Translations under genes and position numbers: made by a program
Part shown: positions 24,901 to 35,700 of the stretch, one piece after another
Position numbering within the stretch: position 1 is the first letter of the stretch
Layout: each line of letters begins with the position of its first letter
Notes under the pieces: generated by a model
Database searches by the model: none
Seen by the model: only the letters and a program-made list of their open reading frames with translations
What the model was told of the DNA's origin: nothing
Assembly (NCBI RefSeq): GCF_037975245.1
Contig: NC_092561.1
Location: 12,833,001-12,897,000 of the forward strand
Length of the DNA stretch: 64,000 nucleotides
Reading direction: 5' to 3'
Source of the DNA: Apostichopus japonicus
Lineage: Eukaryota > Echinodermata > Holothuroidea > Aspidochirotida > Stichopodidae

Positions 24901-27900
24901 TTCTAAAAACCAGCTATTTATTAACCTCTTAACAAACTTGGTGTCCTTTCTTCTCTTACACAGGTGGTTTTGAAGCCTTTCAATCATGTTTTCCGTACTT
25001 ATGTGAGACCCAGGACAAGTCCAAGTGTCCAACCATAGCTCAACTGTCTCAACCATGTCTCCCAATCACCAGTGTAGGCCCTACAAAAGTGCTGAGTCAT
25101 CTATACCTAGGTTCACAACAAGATGTTTTGGATGAAAACCTCCTGCAGAAAAATGGTATCAACTATGTACTGAACATTAGTAAGACTTGCCCCGCCCCAT
25201 CGTACATTCCAGCCAATCACTTCCTCCGGATACCGGTCAAGGATAATTACGGCGAGACGATTCTTTCTTGGTTAGATGATGCCATTCAGTTCATAGGTAA
25301 GTTCAGATTGTCATAGAGTAAGTTAGGTCATGAAAAGTAAGAAACCCGAAAGCTAACTCACTTTTAGAAGTAGTTGGTATTTCTCGTTAACTTAATGATA
25401 TTCCTTCTCTAAATGTAGTTGGACAACCTTTAATATGTCAGCTGATATACAAATATTGATTGGTCAATAATTTGTGATTGCATTTCTAAGCATATGAGCT
25501 GCTATAAATGTGCTCATTTCAGCCCTAAAAATGATCTGAAACAGGAATTGTACTCAATGTCATATCCGGAGGGACGTGCAGAAATTGAACATTTTGTAAG
25601 AAACATGGAACTCCTCAATACTCTGTAAGAGAATGTTTAGACCATGTGCACTTTGATACAAACAAAAGTTATAAATCCCAGATCCTTATTTGAGCGGTAT
25701 TCCTGTTGTTTTTGTAGTATCCCTCTTACCAAATCATCACAATTTTGCATTGAAAATACCCTTCTGTTCATATAGACAAACTATTTGAATATTGCTCCAA
25801 TTATCCTCTACAGATAAAGTCAAGTCAGCGAATGGTAAAGTGATAGTCCATTGTCTGGCCGGTATTTCCAGATCCCCAACGGTGGCGATTGCTTATATCA
25901 TGAAGAGACTAAACATGACTAATGAAACAGCGTACAGGTGAGTTGAAATAATATAAATTGCCACTCTTTCCAGCGGCAAACATGATCTTAAAATTGAACC
26001 AAAGAAGGGAATTGAAGTAGCTGAATATTAAAACCAGGTCTCTTCATTGTCATGTAGCTAACATACAAAACTTGGCAACGTTGAAACTGCAGAGTTGGGA
26101 TTAATATTAATTTTTCTGTTTGCTGGCAGAACTCATCTGATTTCATTTCTTGGGTGCAACTGAGTTTGATTAAAGAGTATTGTTGTGTGTTCCATTTAAG
26201 GATGTGTCAAGCCAGAATTTCATTTATAAATATCTACATATGTTTGTTCCACTGTGTCCTTTTGAGTGATGCATTATTTAGTTTTGTAATGAAGGACCAT
26301 TCAAGTGAAAAGGTTCTGACAGTATTATGTTTGTTTGAATATTTAATCCTTCCAGTTTAAAAAAAAATAGTCATCCCCTTAAGCTGGATAGTGCAAATTA
26401 TTCAAAAATATTATTCGAAAGAGAAACAGCAGTACTGTAAGTTTCCCCTTCGATGCATCTGATAAAGTTTTCCAGATTTATGCTGGTATAGTGTGCTCCA
26501 TCAAATTCTACTACACAAACATCTTTTACTGTACTATTTCAACACACACATCTTTAACATATGTAACCTGAAGAATTTTATCTTCATTTATTATATGAGG
26601 AATTTTGTTTGACTTTGTTAATGTCTTAATTTTCTCCTGTTAACAGGCTGGTGTGAAAAGGTTGACAATCTTCATTCAAATGTAGGTTGACGAGGTTGCA
26701 AAATATCAGCATTTTTTCAACTTTACTTTTTCTCTCCCCTCAGGTTTGTCAAAGCCAAGAGACCAACAATATCACCAAACTTCAATTTTCTGGGACAACT
26801 AATCGAATATGAGAAGCTTTTGCAAAAGCCGATGCTATCGTTAGAGCCAGAATGCTCTGTCAGTGTGAGTGTTACTTCAAGCTGTCAAGTCACTTATGCA
26901 ACAACCCCAACACAAGAAGATACAACAGAGGGAGGACGACGAGATGACAGAGGAGAAGAAGAGGATGAAGATGCTGAAAACAACAGTGAAATAATGGAAA
27001 CCAGCTCTTCTTCATCTCCTGAAAACAGTAAACAGGAAAACTCTCATCGGAAAATAGCCCAACCTCGATCTAGGAGTAAAAGTCCCCGACCATCTCAAGG
27101 AAAATCACTGCCTAAAGTAACCCTCTCTGATCTCTCTTCATCATCTACCTCAGGACCAAGCAAATCTTACAAGAGATCCATGAGTGAAAAGGACACTGCC
27201 AAACTGTCATTGGCGACAGTCTCAAACGTAGACAAGGGTTCATCTCTGCCAAACATTTCTCAATCGGGGGGATGTTCTATTCCGAGACCGGCAGGGCTTA
27301 GCTTAAAAGTGGTATCTCATCACGAGCCCGCGTCCTTGGCATTCCCCGAACGAACAGACTCGAAGAAACCTCGATCAGGCTGCACCACCCCTGTTGGTGT
27401 GGGTGTTTTGGAGTGGGGGACAAGTAATTTGAGCATGAATTCACCAAAAGCAGGTTCTGGTAACCCATTTGTGGACGCCTGTGAACGTTTTCAAGCCCAG
27501 TCTAGGATGAAAGTTGAGGAAAAATTGTTGGTGTCTCCTAGTAGAGGAGGGGAAGATGGGCAAAAACTCCCTCAGGAGGAGACTGTTACAAAACATTCAG
27601 CACCTTTAAAGAAAGGTGCATCTGTTGAATATTCAACACATCAGGGTAACGTGCAACAGAGCAATCACGCCAAAGAGAAACAGAGACTGTCTCCTGGCAA
27701 ATCGATTTTGAAAAAGAGTGCAAAGTTGGACTTGAATGCTCAGCCAGGTTCAAACAGCCCCAGCCAGGACCAACGGGACCCATTTAGCCCAGGGTCCATC
27801 TCTAAGCATGCATCCAAGGTGCAGAAGGGTGTGCTACGGAGCTTACCCCAACACCTGAAACTCCGCATCAAAGTGTCCCCTAGCAGACAGGAATCATCAC

Positions 27901-28631
27901 CTCCTGGTCACCTCACCTCAACCTGCATTCCTTTGGTCAGGCAGGGAAGTGGACAGTCCCTCTGCAGTGAGTCTAGCGCCAGCAGTGGTATTTCACCTAA
28001 TTTAGAGAGTGACACCAGCTCCTTACTGGACAGACATAGCTCCATTTCTTCAGGAATCTCACCAGATTTTCCTTCTTCTATACTGGACTCTTCTGGTAGC
28101 CCCTCCAAGGCAGCCCCTGTTTATCCTTCAACTCTTGAAATTCAAAAAGGATGGAATCCGTTTCGGTTTCCGAGTAAACAAGGCGAAGACAGCCCCTCGG
28201 ACGGGGCAGGTGAAAGTGTGTGGCAGAAGAGGCCGGAGTCATCCGATAGTTTATCGAGTGGCAGCACCAGCTCTCCGAAGCTAGGTCATCAATCCCCAGC
28301 CACTGCAATGGATCGTGGAATGAGATATTTTACACGCTGCAAGTTTGATCCGGATGAACGGAGAGATTCTTGCGACTCCATATTATCTACTCATCACCAA
28401 AAGAAGTGCAATAGTGATAGGAATACAAAAGTTTTGAGTGTGCGTAGCCAGTCCTGCGAAGAGATCAGTTCGTGCGCTCGGGAAGCTGTCGTATCGGAGA
28501 TGGTGCGTAGCTCTCGGGAGAATCTCCTCCAGTACGGCTTGACCCGCTTCGATGATGAAGATTATGAGACCTGTTCCTTGAGTAGTGAAAGGTCACTAAG
28601 TAGTAGTTGTGAGATGATAGAAGTATCCTGA
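12769..28631 (+). CDS. MAP-kinase phosphatase, DUSP8/DUSP16-like (partial, spliced)
   Basis: Dual-specificity phosphatase that should dephosphorylate the Thr and Tyr of activated MAP kinases; DUSP8 and DUSP16 prefer JNK and p38. The CDS is the join of 12769-12946, 24964-25296, 25814-25937 and 26744-28631: 2523 nt, 840 residues plus stop. All introns are GT-AG and the phases fit (1, 1, 2). In order: the C-terminal half of the rhodanese-like domain (about residues 1-75), a linker, the catalytic domain (about 95-240) with general-acid Asp in PVKDNYGE and signature HCLAGISRSPT, then a Ser-rich tail of about 600 residues ending EMIEVS. Vertebrate DUSP8 and DUSP16 end in the same IEVS. The exon with the first half of the rhodanese domain and its RRL docking motif was not found, so the 5' end is missing or lies further left. 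Orthology to one of DUSP8/DUSP16 cannot be decided; a pre-duplication gene is likely. Confidence 0.93.
12947..18393. other. Phosphatase intron, left part
   Basis: Intronic, AT-rich. It contains G-rich stretches (13460-13530 and 13680-13750, reminiscent of decayed mobile-element ends), a C-run/A-run junction at 14991-15020, and at 15789-15880 a hAT-like end fragment (AGAGCAGATCCAGAATTTG followed by G runs) with no matching partner end. No exon was recognised. Confidence 0.45.
14991..15020. repeat. Homopolymer junction, C run then A run
   Basis: Ten C followed by about 20 A. Probably a mobile-element tail or a slippage site. Confidence 0.8.
18394..18739 (+). CDS. Unrecognised coding-like exon inside the phosphatase intron
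   Basis: After a strong acceptor-like stretch (TGTGTTGTTTCAG ending at 18393) an open frame runs to a stop at 18737-18739. It starts YEVFKLSITFGNTGRVSFEE, continues through a Cys/Arg/Lys-rich segment (LCQGCHVRRRKH, then REKTKKRF) and ends near KCRKMTQTPG. GC content and codon use differ from the flanking DNA. The first in-frame ATG is at 18503. A possible but weak donor (GTTCGT) follows CCAG near 18719. The entry phase (2) does not fit the preceding phosphatase exon (phase 1), so it is not a simple cassette exon of that gene. It may be a nested single-exon gene, an exon of an unknown transcript, or a gene fragment. I do not recognise the family. Confidence 0.3.
18740..20435. other. Phosphatase intron, middle part
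   Basis: AT-rich intronic DNA between the unrecognised exon and the THAP-containing element. No exon, RNA gene or bounded element seen. Confidence 0.4.
20436..22057 (+). mobile_element. P-element-like DNA transposon remnant carrying a THAP ORF
   Basis: A 1.6-kb unit with long imperfect inverted ends. The outer end starts TTAAAGACCAACTATGGAG at 20436, and its inverted counterpart (two differences in the first 21 nt) ends at 22057. A second pair, 20623-20654 against 21817-21848, matches at 28 of 32 positions in inverted orientation, at similar distances from the ends (about 190-210 bp). The inverted repeats therefore extend roughly 200 bp. The left arm also contains an inner palindrome (GACTTTTCG near 20454, its complement near 20580). 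A THAP-domain ORF lies inside. THAP domains are the DNA-binding modules of P-element transposases. No transposase catalytic core is visible, so this is a deleted or non-autonomous copy. No clear 8-bp target duplication was found. Confidence 0.6.
20739..20984 (+). pseudogene. THAP-domain ORF, truncated
   Basis: Starting from the ATG at 20739 the 81-residue product begins MPQFCVVGGC and continues ISFFRFPSKR and RRRLWINFLR. This is the order of a THAP zinc finger: a CxxxxC pair, the FFRFP motif and the central Trp. The domain should close with a Cys-x2-His pair after about 35-50 residues. The frame instead runs APGVSHAHEST and reaches a stop without it, so the finger is incomplete, truncated or interrupted by an unrecognised splice. 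It lies centrally between the inverted ends of the P-like element. Confidence 0.55.
22058..22654. other. Phosphatase intron, no feature
   Basis: AT-rich intronic DNA between two mobile-element-like units. Nothing further recognised. Confidence 0.4.
22655..22966. mobile_element. Inverted-repeat element with triplicated 16-bp ends
   Basis: The left end carries GTCTCTATGTTCCRA-type units in tandem (22655-22669, 22671-22686 and a partial to 22694). The right end carries the reverse complement TCGGAACATAGAGAC three times (22920-22934, 22936-22950, 22952-22966). The 225-bp interior repeats phrases such as AATTTGGGTCC and TTGAGTCCCCC. This is a MITE-like or foldback-type unit of unknown family. The overlapping minus-strand ORFs are repeat translations and not genes. 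Confidence 0.65.
22986..23889. other. Phosphatase intron, no feature
   Basis: AT-rich intronic DNA. No exon or element was recognised. Confidence 0.4.
23890..24556. repeat. Minisatellite of about 73-97 bp units with short palindromic subrepeats
   Basis: The phrase GTAACTGCCACAGTACGATAA or a close variant recurs at about 23956, 24029, 24126, 24199, 24282, 24362, 24444 and 24524. Spacings are 73-97 bp. The spacers are built from shorter ACAGTAACACAGTGTAC modules; GTAC and GTGTACAC are self-complementary. The repetitive minus-strand ORFs are shadows. The array ends about 400 bp before the next phosphatase exon. Confidence 0.9.
24964..25296 (+). CDS. DUSP8/16-like coding exon: linker and start of catalytic domain
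   Basis: Acceptor TTCTCTTACACAG ends at 24963 and donor GTAAGT starts at 25297. The first two bases complete a Gly codon with the previous exon (G|GT), giving the GGF typical of DUSP8/16. It encodes CFPYLCET, SQPCLPITSVGP, the LYLGSQQDVL motif, NGINYVLNIS, HFLRIPVKDNYGE (general-acid Asp) and SWLDDAIQFI. Each block aligns in order with DUSP8/16. The exon ends in phase 1. Confidence 0.93.
25297..25813. other. Phosphatase intron (GT-AG)
   Basis: A 517-bp intron between catalytic-domain exons, with donor GTAAGT and acceptor CTCTACAG. No internal feature seen. Confidence 0.85.
25814..25937 (+). CDS. DUSP8/16-like coding exon: catalytic P-loop
   Basis: Encodes DKVKSANGKVIVHCLAGISR then SPTVAIAYIMKRLNMTNETAY. 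The nucleophilic Cys codon is 25852-25854 and the P-loop Arg codon is 25870-25872, so the HCxxxxxR signature is intact. The HCLAGISRS wording is that of DUSP8/16. The next residue is Pro where vertebrate DUSP8/16 have Ala. Donor GTGAGT begins at 25938; phase 2. Confidence 0.95.
25938..26743. other. Phosphatase intron (GT-AG)
   Basis: An 806-bp intron ending in the pyrimidine-rich acceptor TTTTCTCTCCCCTCAG. No exon or RNA gene seen inside. Confidence 0.85.
26744..28631 (+). CDS. DUSP8/16-like last coding exon: end of catalytic domain and long tail
   Basis: Starts by completing an Arg codon, then FVKAKRPTISPNFNFLGQL, the highly conserved end of the DUSP8/16 catalytic domain. About 600 residues of low-complexity tail follow: an acidic block (EEEDEDAE), RSRSKSPRPS and many Ser-Pro sites, plausible targets of MAP or other proline-directed kinases. 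Near the end SQSCEE, an acidic DDEDYE and the terminus SSSCEMIEVS recall the SCQMEF block and IEVS ending of DUSP8/16. The stop is at 28629-28631. The long ORF has no frameshift. Shorter ORFs overlapping it in other frames are shadows. Confidence 0.93.
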
Positions 28632-29905
28632 CAGTTAGCTAACTTGCCTTAGATTCTTGTGTGTTCAATCAGTGAAATTCCAGTCATGAAATATTTGTTT
28701 CAAATATGTTCTTCAGTTTTTCATTAAGATTTGTGTAAATGCTTGTTGGTTTCTATTTTTTGTGTGTTTAATGGCCAAAGAGGGATAGTTATATATATAA
28801 GAGAACCAAGTATTATATTTCAATGTTTCACCATTATCTTTATAATTGAACCACAACTCTTCTTTTAGCTTTTAAATGAAACTTACATCTCCATACAATG
28901 TTCTTGGTGAGAGAGGGCGTATTATTATTATTATTTATTAAAGAGCTTGGAACGTGACCACATCATCAACAAGTCAGTTCCACATGTAATCCAGGTTAAG
29001 TCATGTTTTCATCTATATGTATCTGGGGATTTTAATGAATCAGGCTTAGTGTGCAAAGTTTGTCATGGCAAATTATTAAAATCCACCACTCCCATCAAGG
29101 AATTCCTCAAATGATTGCTTAGCAACCAGTCATATGACCCAGCTTGATTCATTTGTAACTGCACCCATTTTAGTCATATAAAGTACATTTTCACTCACAG
29201 CAGCAACGGAGAATACCAAACAATCTTACGTCGCCATGACTACAGGGCAGCAAATTATTCCAAGTGTTTAAGTCATCGACCACAAATGCTTCACTTGCCA
29301 ATACCCAGCGGCAAATTGATGGATTTATGTCGTTGAAGATTCTTAATTTGGAATGCATTGAATATTGGAATTACTTTTATAAATGGGATACTATAAACTA
29401 CTGAATAGATGGATCGATGTACGTGTACGCAGCAACAAGTTGACGTAAGAGGAGATTAGAAAGTACTTATGTAGAAGAGAAGTTGGTCATTGAACCTTCT
29501 ACTAACTCTGTCTCCATCATCCATACCATTATATTAAGTGAAATATCATAAAAATCACTTTAGAATGTGCTCTTCGTTTAACACAGTTCAGCTACATTAT
29601 TACTCCAAATAGATTCCTGATTGAAAGGGGTGTAATATTACTTCGCTGCTACTTCTATTATAATAACGGGACAATATCACTTTGAGGAGGATTAAAAGTT
29701 AGAGAAAAACACAAATTCAGTTTAATTTTGTCAGATTTACAGGAATATTGACAAGGATATTATTTTCCAATTTTACAGGCAAAATTATTGATGTCTCGTA
29801 TTCCAAAGAGGCTGAAAAATCTCTTCCATTCTTTACAACAGTTAATGTTATCAACTTTAGTGCTCTTGCAGTGGTTTCTTGTTCAATAAAAGCAAATCAT
29901 AATGT
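28632..29905 (+). other. Likely 3' UTR of the phosphatase
   Basis: AT-rich sequence after the stop, with short ATT repeats at 28921-28940. A canonical AATAAA at 29885-29890 is the first strong polyadenylation candidate I see on the plus strand. Others exist further downstream, so the true end is uncertain. Confidence 0.4.
29885..29890 (+). terminator. Candidate polyadenylation signal (AATAAA)
   Basis: Canonical hexamer about 1.25 kb after the phosphatase stop codon, in TTCAATAAAAGC context. Its use is not proven by sequence alone. Confidence 0.35.
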
Positions 29906-32900
29906 CATTGCTATTTTGTTACCAACATGAGCCTATAATCTAAATGAGACTCTGATACCAAATATTCTTCAGATTTACACATCAAAATCTTGTTAATGTC
30001 CAAAGTGGGATCATTGATCATTTGCTCCTTCTGTGGTCAGTCCTGCTGGTCAGTCCTGTAATGTTTATTGCTCTTCTAATGCTTACTCCTTGTAGACAAT
30101 TGATTGACCATTTCCTGGTACTTACAGATAGCCAGATTTCCTGTTTTTATCTGATAATGAATCATTGTTTGCTAAAGCAAGCTTCTGCTTGTCCAGTCAC
30201 CATTACAATTGCTTGTTTATTGTCTGCAGCAAGTGAGTCATTCTTGTTCCACACATTGCTGGGTAAACCCAATTATTAATCAGACTAGCTAATTAATATG
30301 GTAATTTGATTGGCTGGTAGGTGTCATGTGATGTGTGAAACGCTGTGAATTGGACTAGGTGAAAACTGAACATTTGTAAAGAAGAGCACTTGCTGGAAAG
30401 TATTAATATTTGCTAGATTTAATAGGAATTTTACTTTGGGGGGGGGGGGGGAGTAGCAATGTTAAGTGATTATGTTGAGCAGTATAAATGTTATGCAGGT
30501 TGAGGAAAACCTTTAGTTTTGTTGGAGTGCTATAAATGTGTACCAGCAGTTTAGGACTTGATTAAAGTAACAGAATGAATGTTAAATATGTTGTGACTTT
30601 TAAAGTAGGGGTCTATTGTGTTTGACTTCATACACCCTGGAAGACTTGCATCAGATTCCTACAATCCTAATCATATTGGCATTAGTGTGTAGATAACAAA
30701 TTACATTGTGTGTGTGTTTAGCCATGCTTTGTTTACAATTTGTGATTTTGACAACATCACCACTAAATAATTGTAATAATGTAGTATCATAGCCACATTT
30801 AATCATTTGTAAACAATATTTGGAATACCATTTGTCATGAACCTTTATTACTGTGTGTTAATTTGAATATACCCTGTAGGCGGTAGAGTTCCAAAAATTA
30901 AGCTAAAATATGTGTTTGGGTTGTATGGAAATTTGTCCAACTTTTGCAATATAATCGAGAATAGCTGAAGAAATGATTGATTTCATGTATCCATTTGTAT
31001 GTTTGTTTTATTTCTCTACTTGGAACATTTCATGCTTACATTAATGTATGTGAATGTTGATAACATCTGTCGATAACAGTGACCAATTATATGCTGATTG
31101 AAGTAGCTAGAAACCTATTTACAGTTATTGCATGCATTTTGAGTATATCATAGCTCCAAGTGAGAGACATTGTGAAAGTTGACCATGTGTGTTTAGGTTG
31201 TAAAAGTGAGTATTTTAAAAGTGAAATGATTTTTTGCAGTGATTTGTACCAGTAGTACTTCCATAAAGATATTTCCTAGATCAGGTATTTTCCACATTCT
31301 GAATATTTAGCTATAACCAGTCCTCAAGACATTTCTAGAACAGCACCATTCATTGTTTCAATATATAACTGTTAAACATTGTTGAGTGTGAACAAGCTTC
31401 TTAGAAATGTTTCTGACTCTTGTAAGACTCAGAGAAAGAAGTATTGAAAACTTTCGTTCAATGTCATCAAGTGTTTTGTTTTCAAGATGGCCCTAGTTGC
31501 ATGTATCTGTGTGTCATTCAGGTTTCAAGTTTTATAGTTTTGTTCACACGTGAACTTGAGGTAAAACAGTGGTTGAAGTGGTTTATATGTGAATGCCATA
31601 ACTTGGTGTTCACATGTGAGTTGTTAGGCGATAACTGCAGTGATTCTAGCTAGGTTCTTGATAATGTATGAATGTTGAAATTGATGTTCATGATAATGAA
31701 AGAAGAAAAAAATTATGGGAGAGAAAATCAGTAGTAGTACTTGGTGCGGTATTGTTCTAGAAAACAGGGAAAAATTCCACAGTAAATTTGAAGTTGGCAC
31801 AAAATGTTTTAGATGAATGGCCAACAAAGTATTTGGTCACACCTTTAGGAACGCGTCTTAATTTGTAAAGACATATCCATATCTAGCATGGATCGATGTT
31901 TTGTTCACCAGCTTAATTCAGACTTGATGGGGGAAAATATGGATTTGTGAGTTAAAATGATTTTAAGTGATTGACGAAGACAGACCCTTACTTTTTTTTG
32001 AATATGAAGACATAATCTACATTGTGTGTTGTCCTAGTTTACATGGACCTGTCCAAAGTATCTGTCTTGAATTGCACCTTTGAAGACAAAATTTGTCCAA
32101 ATCAAAGGTAGTCTGTGATCTGTAAATGCATACAAGATTTTCAGGACAGCAAAAATTAAGTCTCTATTATGATGTCTGTATCCTGGACTTTCAGGGATTC
32201 AGCCCTGGACTTTTCAGGGATTCAGCATTATTGTAAACTTGTAACTAAAACATCTCACATCATTCTTTTTACTCAAATTACAGGAACTGTATGTATCACA
32301 AAATATTTCCAAAATTTCAATATTTTTTTCTTGTAAAAAGGACAAAAATCATTATGTATATTATTTTCAAGTGAAAGATTGCCATAAAATATATGAAGAA
32401 GTAAGCCCTGACTACATTCTTAGGATGTACTATAAACATTGAAAACGGGATCTGCCAACATTCCCTTTTATAAGCTGCAGATGTTCATAGGCTGATTAAC
32501 GCATTTCATGTTAGTATGTTAAACACAAAAAAAGAAACATTTTTCTATATACAAATAAAGCATGATTTTTAGATACAGATTCTGCTGAGTTGTGAATAGC
32601 CCTTTGTATATTTTCTACCTGTGCAGAATTGTTTATGATACATTACATGCAGTGCTGGTTATTAATGGCTGACATGATATGGATGGGGGGTGGCAGTATT
32701 ATGTGAAGGGAGCAATACTCTGCTCATCGTAACACACTTCTTCTGAATTTACAGAGAACCTCTTCACCAAAACTTGTTAATACACCTCCTCTATTATGTC
32801 ACAGCTGAGCATACTTCTGCTTTTATAATGTTGTGATTTAACCATAGATGAATATTTAATTGTACAGATCAAGAAGATACGGTTTGGGTCTTCTGACCTG

Positions 32901-34173
32901 TGAACATGTCTAAAAACCTTTTTGTGTTGCTAATGTTCCAGATAATTACAATCTTTATTTAATAGTTCCTTATGATATTCTCACAATTCAGTGGTGATAC
33001 ATATCTTGACAGGAGTTTACTTTAATATCTGTTTGTTTAAAATGGTGACCAATATAAGTGGTGGCAGAGGGAGGGGGGTGGGGGGGTCAGGGATAAACCA
33101 TGAAGCATGACACAAAGGATGCCATTGCCTCTTCATTGATGCTTCCACTCTTAGTCTAATATTGCATTCAACACAGAATATTATTCTTGTACTAATACCA
33201 GATATCACCTCATAGGTATTATGTTACCCGAGACTTAATACAGTTGTGTATATAATCACCATATAACTCAAATTAATGAATCAGATTAGATAAATAGTTT
33301 AGATACAAGTTTTAGTGTATGGATAAACTTGCTTGTTTGTCTTTTGAATATTCATAGCATTACCTACTTGTTAAGCTATCTTATTTGTGATTGGATGAAA
33401 TTGTAGGTTCTAGGTACTTTGTTGAGCATTGTACTTTTTGTCTTTTGAATAATCATAACACTACTTGTCAAGCTATCTATTTTGTGATTGATTAAATGGT
33501 GATTTACATACAGTGTGATAACTTGAGCATTGTACTTTGAGTTTTAACACAGTGCATGTGCTGTATATTATAAATTCACTTAGATGTATCTATAGAATAA
33601 TTCTAAACAACAATATTCGTTGTCTTAGAACATTGTATTGATTTGTTGAAAAATATATATATTTACTAAAAATAGGTCAAAATGAGATATATGGACAAAT
33701 TTGAGAATATTAATTGTACAGATATATTTTCTCAAGTTGTGTGTACTTTTCTGTTGATGTTTTTTGTTTTAGTTTTTCCCCCTCACTAAATATCTTGACC
33801 TTTTTTCTTGTTTTGTTGTTTGTCAAAAAATTATGTTATTTTACAGTGTTAAGTCGACAACAGTTGTCGTAGAAAAAAAAAAAAAAGTTGAACAGAAGTC
33901 AATGTGTTAATGATGTGAGATTAGCTTATGGTGGAACAATGTGGTACCGCAATACAAGTCTAGAAAAAAATATTATACTTCTTGTGTTCAGTCTTTTTAT
34001 TTGTCTTCATCTACAGCAGTAGTTTGGCATCTCGGAGTGTTCACAGTCACATATTTTCGTGTGTGGATAAATGATTGAAATATTGTTGAAAAACAAATTA
34101 TTTCAGCTTGATTGCCTTGATGACATCATTCAATCTGCTGTTGCCAGATGCTTTTAACATATATTACCAAAAT
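29906..34173. other. Intergenic or extended 3' UTR, no gene recognised
   Basis: AT-rich DNA between convergent genes, with G runs at about 30438-30451 and 33070-33088 and an A run near 33874. A duplicated segment at about 33330-33540 repeats TTTGTCTTTTGAATA, AAGCTATCT and TTGTGATTG phrases about 90-120 bp apart. No exon was supported. Confidence 0.4.
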
Positions 34174-34996
34174 GCAGGGATGCCAGCAGGGTTTGGCCCT
34201 AGGGCCTGAAAGCTGTGGGGACTTGGACGTCCCAAAGACTAAGCAGAGCGCCACCCTGGTTGGCGCGTAGCGCTGCAAGAATACTTTGGCATAAATATCC
34301 CTCCCAGATCATTGGAAATGGAACTTCCCAGGCCTTGTATGATGCATCTGAATTTTATTCTTATCTGAACTTCATTTTGAGATATCATGTTTTAGAAATT
34401 TACACTTCCCAAAAAATACTATAAAAATACAAAAAGAAAATATGTGAGAAACAACACCATAAGATTAAAGCACACATAACTGGATAATGGTCATGTGTTC
34501 GATTCTTCAACCTTAAATGGCACTTTCGGTAAAGGTGAAATATGCCTATGTACCGCAGAAGTCTCCTTCTGAATTGCCAGGCCAGGAAATGAACTTTAGG
34601 AACTTTTCCGGGGACATCTATCTTTCGTATATACTATATAGGGCATAGTCCGAGAGAAATTTCCGGAATTATCTCCGTTTTCGAGTCACTTCCAAAGGCA
34701 GCCACAAATTTTAATATTTGTCCCTACTCTAATGATACTAAAATACTTGAAATTATGGAAAACTTAAGAAAATATCATTGCAATGTTGGAAACTTTATGA
34801 AAATCAAGAGAAAAAATTGCGGTATAGGCTCTAATTTGCGTATGCTACAGTGTGTTAGGATAATAGTTTGAAATTCGCAGAAAAAGCTCATGCCTGTTTC
34901 AACTGGGACGAAAAAGATCGTGTGGAGCCAGAACCAAATTTCCAAATCTGAAAAAAGCCGGAGTTCCGGCTATTGCCTGAATTCTGGCATCCCTGC
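34174..34996. mobile_element. hAT-like non-autonomous element, full-length copy
   Basis: Perfect 13-bp terminal inverted repeats: GCAGGGATGCCAG at 34174-34186 and its reverse complement at 34984-34996. CAGGGATGCCA-type ends are common in hAT elements. The element is 823 bp without a transposase ORF. The flanks do not give a perfect 8-bp duplication. A shorter, internally deleted relative lies at 48575-48856 inside the TMEM19 gene. Confidence 0.7.
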
Positions 34997-35380
34997 AAAA
35001 GCTATGAGGATCTGGTTTTGACCTAAGAAAGCAGAACATTTTCAACAGTTTTGCTATGAAATCAACCAACTTCAGCCTTTATTTTGAGGTTGTTTAATCA
35101 AGATTTAGATTAAATAATGAAAAGTTAATAATTGTGAATATTTTTGATTTCCAGTAATATTTAAGCTGCTCCTAAGGAGTCCGTCACAAACAACATTAAG
35201 GATCCTGTGTGAAGATTTATTAAGCCATTGTGATTCATGCATTATGCTTGTTCTTGTCATGTAAAATAATGGTTAACTTCATTGGGACAAGAATGACAAC
35301 TTCAAACAAGGACATTATCTAGAGGTTCAGAGCTGGTAGGATACGTTTCAAGCATCACCACGTACAACATCCAGGAAATA

Positions 35381-35700
35381 TTTGTCTATCTACTAGATGA
35401 GATCTAGATATCTGTTAATCACTTGTATCTACCAGATAATCTGTTACCTACTCCTATCTTCTAGATAAGATGTAGATATCGGTTAATCACTTGTAGCTAC
35501 CAGAGATGATATCTATAACTTACTCCTATCTTCTATATAAGATGTAGATATCGGTTAATCACTTGTAGCTACCAGAGATGATATCTATAACTTACTCCTA
35601 TCTTCTAGACAAGATGTAGATAATCACTTGTAGCTACCAGAGATGATATCTATAACTTACTCCTATCTTCTAGATAAGATGTTGATATCTGTTTATCACT
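35381..35700. repeat. 72-bp tandem repeat
   Basis: About four and a half copies of a unit of about 72 bp containing TAGATAAGATGTAGATATC, TTAATCACTTGTAGCTACC and GATATCTATAACTTACTCC. One unit has lost a short segment. Located between the convergent genes. Confidence 0.88.

Noticed and set aside
27586-28308. Minus- and plus-strand ORFs overlapping the phosphatase tail exon
   Set aside because: Shadows of a 603-codon frame that continues a conserved catalytic domain.
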